38,348 nucleotides of DNA from DATLFP01 sp035540955 (GTDB taxonomy: Bacteria; Actinomycetota; Acidimicrobiia; Acidimicrobiales; CADCSY01): contig DATLFP010000033.1 of the NCBI GenBank assembly GCA_035540955.1, forward strand, positions 1 to 38,348. Direction: 5' to 3'. Below the pieces are notes generated by a model, which had not been told where the DNA came from, did no database searches, and was given only the letters and a program-made list of their open reading frames with translations. The translations under genes and the position numbers were made by a program. Of the stretch, positions 1-7,792 are shown one piece after another (position 1 is the stretch's first letter; each line of letters opens with the position of its first letter).

Positions 1-64
1 GGTGACGTTCGAGGAGGCCGGCCACGACGGGTTCCAGCTCGGCGACGAGGGGGATGCCAGGCAT
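1..64 (-). CDS. Probable acyl-ACP desaturase, N-terminal fragment
   Basis: Only 21 codons are inside the window; the gene runs off the left edge. The visible N-terminus (MPGIPLVAELEPVV then AGLLERH) resembles the start of mycobacterial DesA-type acyl-ACP desaturases, which begin with a helix of the form LLHELEPVVE-xxLNRH. Those are soluble di-iron enzymes that introduce a double bond into acyl-ACP. The ATG at 64 has a TAAGGT box 7 nt upstream (77-72), matching the leaderless promoter pattern seen elsewhere here. It diverges from the Ddn-family gene across a palindrome. The family call rests on a short stretch, so another protein with a similar first helix is possible. Confidence 0.45.
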   Translation of the reverse strand, partial: MPGIPLVAELEPVVAGLLERH

Positions 65-71
65 GGCCGTC

Positions 72-120
72 ACCTTACCCGCTCGCACCTACCTACTGGT
101 AGGTAGGAGTCCGGTAGGGT
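72..120. promoter_or_regulatory. Divergent promoter region with a perfect palindromic operator
   Basis: A perfect inverted repeat, CCTACCTAC-TG-GTAGGTAGG (88-107), lies midway between two outward -10-like boxes: TAAGGT (77-72, leftward, 7 nt before the desaturase ATG) and TAGGGT (115-120, rightward, 6 nt before the Ddn GTG). The palindrome sits near -35 of both, where a dimeric repressor such as a TetR-family protein would block both promoters. The regulator is not in this window. The symmetry and spacing are seen directly; the regulator class is inference. Confidence 0.7.
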
Positions 121-126
121 GCCGCC

Positions 127-573
127 GTGAACCTGAAGGACGAGACGGCCAAGGTCGTCAACGCCGTGCACCGCTCGCTGTTCTCCGCCACCGGTGGCCG
201 CGTCGGAGGCCGGGTCGCGGGGATGCCGGCGCTGATCCTCACGACGACCGGGCGGCGATCGGGCGCCCCCCGGCAGACCATGCTCACGGCGCCGATCGTC
301 GACGGTGACACCGTCGTGCTCGTCGGCTCCTACGGCGGCGACGACCGCGAACCGCAGTGGTGCCGCAACCTCCGGGCCAACCCGGAGGTCGAGATCACGA
401 TGGGCGGGCGCACCCGCCCGATGCACGCCCGGATCGCCTCGCCCGAGGAGCGGGCCGAGCTGTGGTCGCGCGTGACGTCCCGATACAGGGGCTACGCCGG
501 CTACCAGGACCGCACCGACCGCGACATCCCACTGGTCATCGTCGACCCCCGCGAGGTCCACCCGCCGCGCTGA
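127..573 (+). CDS. F420-dependent nitroreductase (Ddn) family protein
   Basis: A 148-residue protein with the hallmarks of the deazaflavin-dependent nitroreductase family (Ddn/Rv3547-like, split beta-barrel flavin fold): GMPALILTTTGRRSG near residues 32-46, GGDDREPQWCRNL near 70-82 followed by ANPEVEI, and YAGYQDRTDRDIPLVIV near the C-terminus. Family members bind F420H2 and reduce quinones, nitroimidazoles or other electron-poor substrates, usually at the inner membrane face. The GTG start is 6 nt after a TAGGGT box, so the message is probably leaderless. It is divergent from the desaturase-like gene and shares its operator. The physiological substrate cannot be read from sequence. Confidence 0.85.
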   Translation: MNLKDETAKVVNAVHRSLFSATGGRVGGRVAGMPALILTTTGRRSGAPRQTMLTAPIVDGDTVVLVGSYGGDDREPQWCRNLRANPEVEITMGGRTRPMHARIASPEERAELWSRVTSRYRGYAGYQDRTDRDIPLVIVDPREVHPPR

Positions 574-631
574 CCCGAGGGCGGCTCGATATCGGCGCCG
601 CGCCGCGCCCGGAACGGCCAAGATCGGTGCC

Positions 632-2209
632 ATGGGAGCGATCGAGGTCGCCCACCTCGGGTTTCGCTTCCCGGGGGGTGGACCGCTGTTCGACAACGTG
701 TCCTTCCGCGTCGGAGACGGCGACCGGGTCGCGCTCGTCGGTGCCAACGGCACCGGCAAGACGACGCTGGTCCGCCTCCTCGCCGGCGACGAGGGCGGCG
801 CCACCGGCACCATGACCGTGGACGGCCGGCTCGGCGTGATGCGCCAGATGATCGGTGCGATCCGCGACACCACCACCGTGCGCGAGCTGCTGGTGTCGCT
901 GTCGCCGCCGGCCGTTCGAGACGCTGCGCGCCGGCTCGAGGTCGCCGAGCGGGCGGCCCGCGACGAGCCGTCGGCGGCCACCGGCGTGCGGGTCGGCGAG
1001 GCGTGGGCGGCGTGGTCCGACGCGGGCGGCGTCGAAGCCGAGGTGCTGTGGGACACCTGCACCGTGGTCGCCCTCCGCCAGAGCTTGGCCGAAGCCGGTG
1101 ACCGCCCGGTGCGGGAGCTGAGCGGCGGCGAGCAGAAGCGGCTCGCGCTCGAGGCGCTGCTGCGGGGCGGTGACGACGTGCTGCTGCTCGACGAGCCCGA
1201 CAACTACCTCGACGTCCCCGGCAAGGAGTGGCTCGAGGACCAGCTGCGGGCGACCCGCAAGACCGTCCTGTTCGTGAGCCACGACCGCGAGCTGCTGGCG
1301 CGCACCGCCACGAAGGTCGTCACCCTCGAGGGCCGGGGCGCTTGGATCCACGGCGGCTCCTTCGCCACCTGGCACGAAGCGCGCCAAGCGCGGATCGACC
1401 GGCTCGACGAGGAGCATCGACGCTGGGCCGAGGAGCGCAAGCGGCTGGAGGCCCAGGTGCGCGAGCTGCGGCGGCAGCTGCAGATGACCGACGCCGCCGC
1501 CAGCCGGCTCCGGGCGACGAAGACGAAGATGCGCCGTCACGACCAGCGGGTCCCGCGGGAGCGCCCCAAGGACCAGCAGGTGTCGATCAAGCTGGAGGGC
1601 GGTCGCACCGGCAAGCGGGCGGTGATCGTCGAGGGCCTCGGCTTCCCCGGCATCGTCGAGCGGTTCGACGCCGAGATCCTGTTCAACGAGCGCGTCGGCA
1701 TCCTCGGCCTGAACGGCACCGGCAAGAGCCACTTCCTCCGCCTGCTCGCCGGCCAACAGGTCGAGCACGTCGGCGCGGCGCGGCTCGGCGCCCGCGTCGT
1801 CGCCGGCCACTTCTCCCAGACGCACGAGCACCCCGAGCTGCTCGGGCGGAAGCTGGTCGACGTGCTCGCCGACCACGGCCTCGCCCGGGGCCCGGCGATG
1901 GCGTCGCTGCGCCGCTACGAGCTCGACGGCGCATGGAACCAGCCGTTCGAGACGCTCTCCGGCGGCCAGCAGGCGCGGGTGCAGGTGCTCCTGTTGGAGC
2001 TGGCGGGTTCGACGCTGCTCCTGCTCGACGAGCCCACCGACAACCTCGACGTCACCTCCGCCGAGGCGCTCGAGTCGGCCATCGCGTCCTATACCGGCAC
2101 CGTGCTCACGGTCACACATGACCGCTGGCTGATGGCGTCCTTCGACCGGTTCCTCGTGTTCCACCGCGACGGCACCGTCAGCGAGGAGCTCGAGCCCGTC
2201 TGGGCATGA
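632..2209 (+). CDS. ABC-F family ATPase (duplicated ABC domains)
   Basis: A 525-residue soluble protein with two ATP-binding cassettes and no membrane segments. The first has Walker A GANGTGKT (37-44), signature LSGGEQKR (163-170), Walker B LLLDEP (184-189) and switch His in SHDRE. The second has Walker A GLNGTGKS (359-366), LSGGQQAR (442-449), LLLDEPTDNLD (463-473) and THDR (495-498). A charged, probably coiled-coil linker (about 250-310, rich in R/E/K) separates them, as in ABC-F proteins that act at the ribosomal E site. Roles range from translation factors to antibiotic target protection; sequence alone does not say which. A weak CAAGAT box lies 7 nt before the ATG. It ends 4 nt from the convergent kinase-like gene. 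Confidence 0.85.
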   Translation: MGAIEVAHLGFRFPGGGPLFDNVSFRVGDGDRVALVGANGTGKTTLVRLLAGDEGGATGTMTVDGRLGVMRQMIGAIRDTTTVRELLVSLSPPAVRDAARRLEVAERAARDEPSAATGVRVGEAWAAWSDAGGVEAEVLWDTCTVVALRQSLAEAGDRPVRELSGGEQKRLALEALLRGGDDVLLLDEPDNYLDVPGKEWLEDQLRATRKTVLFVSHDRELLARTATKVVTLEGRGAWIHGGSFATWHEARQARIDRLDEEHRRWAEERKRLEAQVRELRRQLQMTDAAASRLRATKTKMRRHDQRVPRERPKDQQVSIKLEGGRTGKRAVIVEGLGFPGIVERFDAEILFNERVGILGLNGTGKSHFLRLLAGQQVEHVGAARLGARVVAGHFSQTHEHPELLGRKLVDVLADHGLARGPAMASLRRYELDGAWNQPFETLSGGQQARVQVLLLELAGSTLLLLDEPTDNLDVTSAEALESAIASYTGTVLTVTHDRWLMASFDRFLVFHRDGTVSEELEPVWA

Positions 2210-2213
2210 CGGT

Positions 2214-2741
2214 TCACCTGTCGATCCAGCCGGCGCGGTGCAGGATCTCGAGCGCCACAGCGCGCGGCGGGCGGTCGCCGTTGTCGACGACGAAGTCCTC
2301 GTGGGCGGCGGCGTCGAGGATCGCCTCGAGCTCGACGGTCCGGGCGAGGTGCCACTCGCGCGACGGGCCGGGCGGCATCCGGCGCCGCAGCCGCGCGGCA
2401 CGCGTCGCTTCGGGGGCCAGCAACCGCACCACGGTGATGTCGGCGCCGGGCACGGCATCCCGGTAGCGATCGAGCTCGGTCCCGTCCTCGAGCACGTGGG
2501 CGAGGACGAGGTGGGTGGCGCCGTGCGCGCGGTAGCTCGGCCAGAGGAGGGCGAGGTTCTCGAACATGAGGTCGGCGTTCCACCGGGAGGTCGGCGGCCA
2601 CTGCGCGGTGAGGGCGTCGAGGTCGACGGCGGCGTTGGGGACCGCCATCTCGGACAGGGTGTCGTTGATCTCGTAGGCGAGGGTGCTCTTGCCGGCGCCC
2701 ACGGTGCCGGTGAGGAGCAGCACCGGGACCCGCTCGGTCAT
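2214..2741 (-). CDS. P-loop kinase-like ATPase, small
   Basis: A 175-residue protein beginning MTERVPVLLLTGTVGAGKST, with the Walker A G-TVGA-GKST at residues 12-20. The overall size and the R-rich lid region (ATRAARLRRRM near 110) fit the small nucleoside/shikimate/gluconate-kinase-like P-loop group, as in AAA_33. No substrate motif I recognise. The ATG at 2741 is preferred over the longer reading because the P-loop then falls at the usual distance from the N-terminus. It follows the DinB gene by 16 nt and is probably co-transcribed with it. It converges on the ABC-F gene with 4 nt between. Confidence 0.65.
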   Translation of the reverse strand: MTERVPVLLLTGTVGAGKSTLAYEINDTLSEMAVPNAAVDLDALTAQWPPTSRWNADLMFENLALLWPSYRAHGATHLVLAHVLEDGTELDRYRDAVPGADITVVRLLAPEATRAARLRRRMPPGPSREWHLARTVELEAILDAAAHEDFVVDNGDRPPRAVALEILHRAGWIDR

Positions 2742-2757
2742 GCTGCGGCCACCGGCG

Positions 2758-3315
2758 TCAGGGATGGCGGCCGGTGAAGGCGATGAGGCGGGTCTGCTCG
2801 TCGGCATCGCTCGGCACCTCGACCTTCGGGCCGAAGTGACCGCTGGCCCGCAGGACCTCGTCGAGCGGCTCCATCCCGGTCAGCAGGTCGTGCACCGCCG
2901 CCGGGTCGAGTCGCTCGTCCAGCCCGACGGCCCGGGCGAGGTCCCAGGTGTGCACCAGGATGTCGCCCAGGAAGAACTGCTCGACGATCTCGTCGACGCG
3001 ATGCGTGCCGGCCATCGGGTGGGTGATCTCTGCAGCGGCCACCGCCGGATCGGCGAGCAGCGCGCGGATGCCGGCGTCGAGGGCCGCCCACGCGCCGGCG
3101 GGGTCGGCGACGACCGACGGGCCGGCCGGGAGCGGCGGGCCGCCCGCCGCCTCGACGAAGGCGGGGATCCACTCGACCAGGTGGGCGACGACGTCCCGCG
3201 CCACCCACCCCTCGCACGGCGCCGGAAGGTCCCAGCCGCCGTCGGGGACGGCACCGACCCGCGCGCCGAACCCGTCGGCCACCCGGTGATAGCGGATGGC
3301 GATGTCTTCGGTCAC
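2758..3315 (-). CDS. DinB/mycothiol maleylpyruvate isomerase-like (TIGR03086-type) protein
   Basis: A 185-residue helical-bundle protein. The conserved CEGWVARDVVAHLVEW segment (34-49, His45) and the D-x3-H motif in LGDILVHTWDLARAVG (Asp118, His122) are typical of TIGR03086 metal-binding proteins. These are relatives of mycothiol-dependent isomerases and transferases in the DinB superfamily. A longer reading from GTG 3324 exists. I chose GTG 3315 because a TAGCGT box sits exactly 7 nt before it, the same spacing as other probable leaderless starts here. It is divergent from trkA and first in a two-gene unit with the kinase-like gene. The biochemical role is unknown. Confidence 0.75.
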   Translation of the reverse strand: MTEDIAIRYHRVADGFGARVGAVPDGGWDLPAPCEGWVARDVVAHLVEWIPAFVEAAGGPPLPAGPSVVADPAGAWAALDAGIRALLADPAVAAAEITHPMAGTHRVDEIVEQFFLGDILVHTWDLARAVGLDERLDPAAVHDLLTGMEPLDEVLRASGHFGPKVEVPSDADEQTRLIAFTGRHP

Positions 3316-3322
3316 ACCGGTC

Positions 3323-3328
3323 ACGCTA
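3323..3328 (-). promoter_or_regulatory. Putative leaderless -10 box for the DinB gene
   Basis: TAGCGT on the minus strand, followed by GACCGGT and then GTG at 3315 (7-nt gap). No Shine-Dalgarno sequence is present. The spacing matches the other TANNNT-N6/7-start sites in the window. Confidence 0.5.
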
Positions 3329-3357
3329 GGTCGCCGTCAGCCGCGAGACTGCCGCCC

Positions 3358-4704
3358 GTGCACGTGGTCATCGTCGGGGCCGGCGAGGTCGGTTGGTACC
3401 TGGCCGAGCGGCTGGAAGCCGAGCACGACGTCGTCGTGATCGAGCAGGACGCCGACACCGCGAACGCCATCGGCGAGGACCTCGACATCCAGGTGGTGGT
3501 CGGCAACGCCTGCCACCCGTCGGTGCTCGAGCAGGCCGGGATCGCCCGGGCGTCGCTGCTGGCGGGCGTGACCCAGAACGACGAGGTCAACCTGATCGCC
3601 TCGCTGCTCGCCAAGGAGCACGGCGTGCCCAAGACCGTCGTGCGCATCCAGACCGAGGAGCTGCGGGGCCCCGCCGGTGCCGGCCTCCTGGCCGCCGTGG
3701 GCGCCGACGTCGTCATCGACCCCGATGCCGACACCGCGCAGGAGATCCTCGAGCTCGTGCACCTGTCGGGGGCCGACGAGGTGTACCCGATGGTCGGTGG
3801 CGACCTGCTCGTCATCGGCGCGGTGATCCGACCGGGCTCGGCGGTGGCCGGGCGACGACTGAGCGATGTGGGGCGGGACTTCGAGCCGCAGTGGCAGTTC
3901 CTCTTCGGCGCCGTCACCCGCCGGGGCGAGACGACGATCCCGCGCGGCGACGAGGTGCTCGAAGCCGGTGATCACGTGCGTGTCCTGACCACTCGGGAAG
4001 CGCGCCGCGAGACGCTCCAGCTGATCGGCGCCGTGAGCCGCCGGGTGCGGCGGGTGATGGTGCTCGGCGGCGGGCTCGTGGGGTCGCGGGTGGCGTCGGC
4101 CATGTCGGCCGAGGGTGCCGAGGTGGTGATCATCGAGCGCGATCTCCACCGCGGACAGCAGCTCGCCGCCGAGCTGCCGCGCGTGCGGGTGATCCACGGC
4201 GACATCACCGACATCGAGCTGCTCACCCAGGAGTCGGTGGCGACCATGGACGTGGTCGTCGCCACCTCCGGGGAGGACACCGCAAACGTGCTCGCCTGCG
4301 CCTTCGCCGCCGCCGAGGGTTCGGGCTTCACCATCGCCGTGATGCACCGGCTCGCCCTCCTGCCCCTCGTCGGGCAGTTCGGGATCGACGCCACCCTGAG
4401 CCCCCGGACGGCGTCGGCCAACGCCGTCCTCCGCGAGCTGCGGGGTGGCGGCGGCTCGGTGGCCACGTTCCTCGAGAGCGACGTCGAGGTCAACGAGTTC
4501 ACCGTGGAGCCCGGAAGTCCGGCCGACGGGGCCGTGGTCGCCGACCTGCACGTGTCGCGGTCGGTGCTGCTCGGCGCCGCCGTCCGTCCCGACGGATCGG
4601 TGGAGATCGTGCGGGGCCCGACGCGGCTCGCCGCCGGCGACAAGGTCGTCGTGTTCGCCCGCGCCACCGACCTCCACAAGGCCAGGCAGCACTTCTCGGC
4701 ATGA
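3358..4704 (+). CDS. trkA: Trk potassium uptake NAD-binding subunit TrkA
   Basis: A 448-residue cytoplasmic regulator of Trk K+ uptake. It is built of two tandem RCK modules, each an NAD-binding Rossmann domain plus an RCK_C domain. The Rossmann glycine motifs are GAGEVG (7-12) and GGGLVG (237-242). The RCK_C halves fall near 140-215 and 365-448. The double-module length is normal for TrkA (single-module KtrA is about 220). The GTG at 3358 is chosen because the Rossmann beta-strand starts immediately after it; a weak GAGACT box lies 7 nt upstream. The stop overlaps the trkH ATG (ATGA), which implies coupled translation. Confidence 0.93.
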   Translation: MHVVIVGAGEVGWYLAERLEAEHDVVVIEQDADTANAIGEDLDIQVVVGNACHPSVLEQAGIARASLLAGVTQNDEVNLIASLLAKEHGVPKTVVRIQTEELRGPAGAGLLAAVGADVVIDPDADTAQEILELVHLSGADEVYPMVGGDLLVIGAVIRPGSAVAGRRLSDVGRDFEPQWQFLFGAVTRRGETTIPRGDEVLEAGDHVRVLTTREARRETLQLIGAVSRRVRRVMVLGGGLVGSRVASAMSAEGAEVVIIERDLHRGQQLAAELPRVRVIHGDITDIELLTQESVATMDVVVATSGEDTANVLACAFAAAEGSGFTIAVMHRLALLPLVGQFGIDATLSPRTASANAVLRELRGGGGSVATFLESDVEVNEFTVEPGSPADGAVVADLHVSRSVLLGAAVRPDGSVEIVRGPTRLAAGDKVVVFARATDLHKARQHFSA

Positions 4705-6200
4705 CGCTGGAGGGAGCGAGAGCGCGGCTCGAGCCGCGCCGGAGACGGCCCTCGCTGCCCGTCCACGTCGCCGCGCTGTCCTCGACGGTCGCGGGGATCG
4801 CCATGGTGCTCGGCGCGATCGTCGACCAGGTCGACGGCGGACCGGACGTCGCCGCCCTGGTCCTGTGCGGGGTGCCGACGACGCTCGTCGGGCTCGTGGT
4901 GTGGCGGGGCACCGAGGTCCCCAAGGAGGTCCGCACCCTCGAGGTGTTCGTGACCGTGACCGTGGCGTGGATGGCGCTCGCCGTCGTCGGCGCCGTTCCC
5001 TACCTCGCGACCGGCCGGCTCACGGCGCCCGACCAGGCGCTCTTCGAGTCGATCTCGGGGTTCACCACGACGGGGGCGACGATCCTCCGGCCGATCGCCG
5101 AGACGTCCCAGGGGCTGCTCTTCTACCGGGCCCTGACCCAGTGGATCGGCGGCATGGGCGTGATCGTGCTCGTCATCGCCGTCCTCCCGACCGTCGGGAG
5201 CGGCGCCATGAACCTGATGACCGCCGAGGCGCCGGGTCCCGCCGGCGAGCGGCTGTCGCCCAGAGTCCGCCACACCGCCCGCAACCTGTGGTCGGTCTAC
5301 GTGGGATTCACCCTGGCCGTCGTCGCCGCCTACGTGCTGGCGGGCATGAGCCTGTTCGACGGGTTCGCCCACGCCTTCACGACCGTCTCGACCGGCGGCT
5401 TCTCGCCGCACAACGGGTCGCTCGCCCACTTCGACTCGGCGGCCATCGAGTGGATCGCGATCGCATCGATGTTCCTCGCCGGCGGCAGCTTCGCCCTCTA
5501 CTACCGCGCCCTGCGGGGCCAGGTCCGGCCGCTGCTGCGCTCCTTCGAGTTCGGCGCCTACGCGGCGATCGTCATCGGCGCCACCGCCATCGTGTTCGCC
5601 GCTGCCGAGGTCGACGCGTCGGTGGCCGCGCACGTTCGCGACTCGTTCTTCACGATCACGTCGGTGGTGTCCACCACGGGCTACGCGACGGCTGACTTCG
5701 GTGAGTGGAGCCAGGGCGCGCAGATCGTCGTCATGCTGCTGCTCCCGATCGGGGCCATGGCCGGATCGACCGCCGGCGGCGTGAAGCTCGTGCGGGTGCT
5801 GGCCATCGCCAGCTTCGCCCACCGCGCCGCGCTCAGCCAGCTGCATCCCCGCCTCGTGCGCCCCGTGCGGGTCGGGGCCCGGGCGCTCCCGGAGGAGATC
5901 GCGACCCGCATCGTCGGCTTCATGGTGCTGGCCCTCGTCGTCTTCGGCGGCGGCGCCCTGCTGATCGCCCTGACCGGACCCGACATGATCACGTCGTTCT
6001 CGGCGGCGGCGTCGAGCTTCGGCAACGTCGGCCCCGGCCTCGGCGACGTCGGCCCGGCGTACGACTACCTCACGCTGCCGTGGACGGCGCGCGTCGTCAC
6101 GATGGCGCAGATGCTGCTCGGCCGCCTCGAGATCTACCCGGTGATCCTGGCCCTGTCGGTCGTCACCCTCCGCCGCCGGCTGCACACCGCATCCGACTGA
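4701..6200 (+). CDS. trkH: Trk potassium uptake membrane subunit TrkH
   Basis: A 499-residue integral membrane protein with the four pseudo-repeated pore loops of the SKT cation transporter family. Selectivity-filter elements are TTTGAT (122-127), STGGFS (230-235), STTGYA (324-329) and FGNVGPG (440-446), each between hydrophobic helices. With TrkA it forms a gated K+ uptake channel at the cytoplasmic membrane. The gating-loop glycines after repeat three (GAMAGSTAGGVKL) are also present. It overlaps trkA by 4 nt and is followed by a strong hairpin that probably ends the operon. Confidence 0.95.
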   Translation: MTLEGARARLEPRRRRPSLPVHVAALSSTVAGIAMVLGAIVDQVDGGPDVAALVLCGVPTTLVGLVVWRGTEVPKEVRTLEVFVTVTVAWMALAVVGAVPYLATGRLTAPDQALFESISGFTTTGATILRPIAETSQGLLFYRALTQWIGGMGVIVLVIAVLPTVGSGAMNLMTAEAPGPAGERLSPRVRHTARNLWSVYVGFTLAVVAAYVLAGMSLFDGFAHAFTTVSTGGFSPHNGSLAHFDSAAIEWIAIASMFLAGGSFALYYRALRGQVRPLLRSFEFGAYAAIVIGATAIVFAAAEVDASVAAHVRDSFFTITSVVSTTGYATADFGEWSQGAQIVVMLLLPIGAMAGSTAGGVKLVRVLAIASFAHRAALSQLHPRLVRPVRVGARALPEEIATRIVGFMVLALVVFGGGALLIALTGPDMITSFSAAASSFGNVGPGLGDVGPAYDYLTLPWTARVVTMAQMLLGRLEIYPVILALSVVTLRRRLHTASD

Positions 6201-6214
6201 CCCCCGAGATCACG

Positions 6215-6261
6215 AACCTTGTCGCGCTCGCCGGCCTGAGGCCGGCGAGCGCGACAAGGTT
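6215..6261. terminator. Perfect 22-bp hairpin downstream of trkH
   Basis: Left arm 6215-6236, loop TGA (6237-6239), right arm 6240-6261; all 22 pairs are perfect. The outer stem reads AACCTTGTCGCGCT on the left. There is no T-run after it, so it would be a U-less actinobacterial terminator or a dispersed palindromic element. It sits between trkH and a promoter-bearing downstream gene, a natural place for termination. Confidence 0.65.
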
Positions 6262-6296
6262 GGGATCCGAGGCGAGGGGTGGGGTGGGCGGGGCCG

Positions 6297-6302
6297 TAAC
6301 CT
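6297..6302 (+). promoter_or_regulatory. Putative leaderless -10 box for the acyl-CoA dehydrogenase
   Basis: TAACCT, then CCGCGGC (7 nt), then GTG at 6310. No Shine-Dalgarno sequence is visible. Confidence 0.5.
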
Positions 6303-6309
6303 CCGCGGC

Positions 6310-7476
6310 GTGGACTTCGGCGTCGAGGACACCCACGAGGCGATCCGCGACGGTGTTCGCCGCGTCTGTGCGTCCTTCGACGACGCCTACTGGCGGCGGT
6401 GCGACGCCGACCACGAGTTCCCGTGGGCGTTCTACGACGCCATGGCCGAGGGCGGCTGGGTCGGCATCGCCATCCCCGAGCGGTGGGGCGGCGGCGGCCA
6501 GGGGATCACCGAGGCGTCGATCGTGCTGGAGGAGGTGGCGGCCTCGGGCGCCGCGATGAACGGCTGCTCGGCGCTGCATCTGTCGATCTTCGGGATGAAC
6601 CCGGTGGTCAAGCACGGCTCGGACGCCATGCGCGACCGGTACCTGCCGCAGGTCGTGGACGGCTCCCTCCACGTCGCCTTCGGCGTGACCGAGCCCGACG
6701 CCGGCACCGACACCACGTCGATCACCACGACGGCCCGCCGGGTCGACGGTGGCTACCTCGTGCGGGGCCGAAAGGTGTGGACGACGAAGGCGACGCTGTG
6801 CCAGAAGGTGCTGCTCCTGGTGCGCACGATGCCGGCGGCCGAGTGCGCCAAGCGCACCGACGGCATGACCCTGCTCCTCGCCGACCTGCAGCGCCCCGAG
6901 GTCGACATCCGTCCCATCGACAAGCTCGGCCGCAACGCCGTCGTCTCCTGCGAGGTGCGCTACGACGACCTGTTCGTGGCGGACGACGATCGCATCGGCG
7001 AGGAGGGCCGGGGCTTCCACTACCTGCTGGACGGGCTCAACCCCGAGCGGATCCTGGTGGCGGCCGAGGCCCTCGGCATCGGGCGGGCGGCGGTGCGGCG
7101 GGCGGTCCGCTACGCGAACGACCGGGTCGTGTTCGGCCGGGCCATCGGCCAGAACCAGGGCCTCGCCTTTCCGCTCGCCGCGTCCCACGCCGCCCTCCAC
7201 GCCGCCGAGCTCGTCATCCGCGAGGCGAGCTGGCGCTACGACAACGGGTTGCCGTGCGCCGAGCACGCCAACACCGCCAAGCTGCTCGCCGCCGACGCCG
7301 CCTTCGACGCCGCCGACCGGGCCCTGCAGACCCACGGCGGCATGGGCTACGCGAAGGAGTACGACGTCGAGCGGTGGTGGCGCGAGGCCCGGCTCATGAA
7401 GATCGCGCCGATCTCCCAGGAGATGGTCCTCAACTACCTGGCCGAGCACGTGCTCGGCCTCCCCCGCTCGTACTGA
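6310..7476 (+). CDS. Acyl-CoA dehydrogenase (isovaleryl-CoA-type active-site layout)
   Basis: A 388-residue FAD flavoenzyme that oxidises acyl-CoA thioesters to enoyl-CoA. It has the FAD/substrate segment FGVTEPDAGTD (124-134), the beta domain WTTK motif (157-160) and the C-terminal THGGMGYAKEYDVERWWREA block. The usual MCAD-type catalytic Glu in YEGT is absent: the aligned tail reads KIAPISQEM. Instead GLNPERILVAAEALG carries Glu246 at the position equivalent to the catalytic Glu254 of isovaleryl-CoA dehydrogenase, so activity is expected. GTG 6310 is set by a TAACCT box 7 nt upstream. It is monocistronic, converging on the GNAT gene. The chain-length preference is unknown. Confidence 0.88.
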   Translation: MDFGVEDTHEAIRDGVRRVCASFDDAYWRRCDADHEFPWAFYDAMAEGGWVGIAIPERWGGGGQGITEASIVLEEVAASGAAMNGCSALHLSIFGMNPVVKHGSDAMRDRYLPQVVDGSLHVAFGVTEPDAGTDTTSITTTARRVDGGYLVRGRKVWTTKATLCQKVLLLVRTMPAAECAKRTDGMTLLLADLQRPEVDIRPIDKLGRNAVVSCEVRYDDLFVADDDRIGEEGRGFHYLLDGLNPERILVAAEALGIGRAAVRRAVRYANDRVVFGRAIGQNQGLAFPLAASHAALHAAELVIREASWRYDNGLPCAEHANTAKLLAADAAFDAADRALQTHGGMGYAKEYDVERWWREARLMKIAPISQEMVLNYLAEHVLGLPRSY

Positions 7477-7507
7477 CCAGTGCCGCGTGGGCGGCGCCCG
7501 GCGTGGG

Positions 7508-7792
7508 TCAGCCGACCACCAGGTCCTTGTAGTCCTCGTGCTTCTCGATCCAGCCCTTGATGAAAGGGCAGGTCGGGATCACCTTCTGGTCCGCACGGCG
7601 CACGGCGTCGAGCACCCCGCGCGCGAGCTTGCCGCCGAGCCCTTGGCCCTCGTAGGCCGAGTCGATCTCGGTGTGACGGAGGTCGAGCACGTCGGGGCCG
7701 CCGCGGTACTCCACGTAGCCGGCGACGGCGCCGTCGACGACGATCTCCATCCGGGTCTGCTCCGGGTTGTCGCGCACGAGGGGGTCGGCCAT
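7508..7792 (-). CDS. Small GNAT-fold N-acetyltransferase (NATD1/YjdJ type)
   Basis: A 94-residue single-domain protein of the very small GCN5-like group. It has the acetyl-CoA pyrophosphate-binding loop EGQGLGGKLARGVLD (48-62), a Cys-containing strand IPTCPFIKGWIEKH (72-85) and the conserved YKDLV tail, all typical of the family. The substrate is unknown. The ATG at 7792 overlaps the lon stop (ATGA), so the two genes are translationally coupled. Whether it modifies Lon or Lon substrates is pure speculation from position. Confidence 0.82.
   Translation of the reverse strand: MADPLVRDNPEQTRMEIVVDGAVAGYVEYRGGPDVLDLRHTEIDSAYEGQGLGGKLARGVLDAVRRADQKVIPTCPFIKGWIEKHEDYKDLVVG

Noticed and set aside
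536..2458. 640-codon minus-strand frame opposite the ABC-F gene
   Set aside because: Shadow of the ABC-F gene, which shows both complete ATPase cassettes on the plus strand.
3972..6185. 737-codon open frame on the minus strand opposite trkA/trkH
   Set aside because: It is a GC-driven shadow: low-complexity R/D/E/H-rich translation, no family motif, and antisense to two certain genes.
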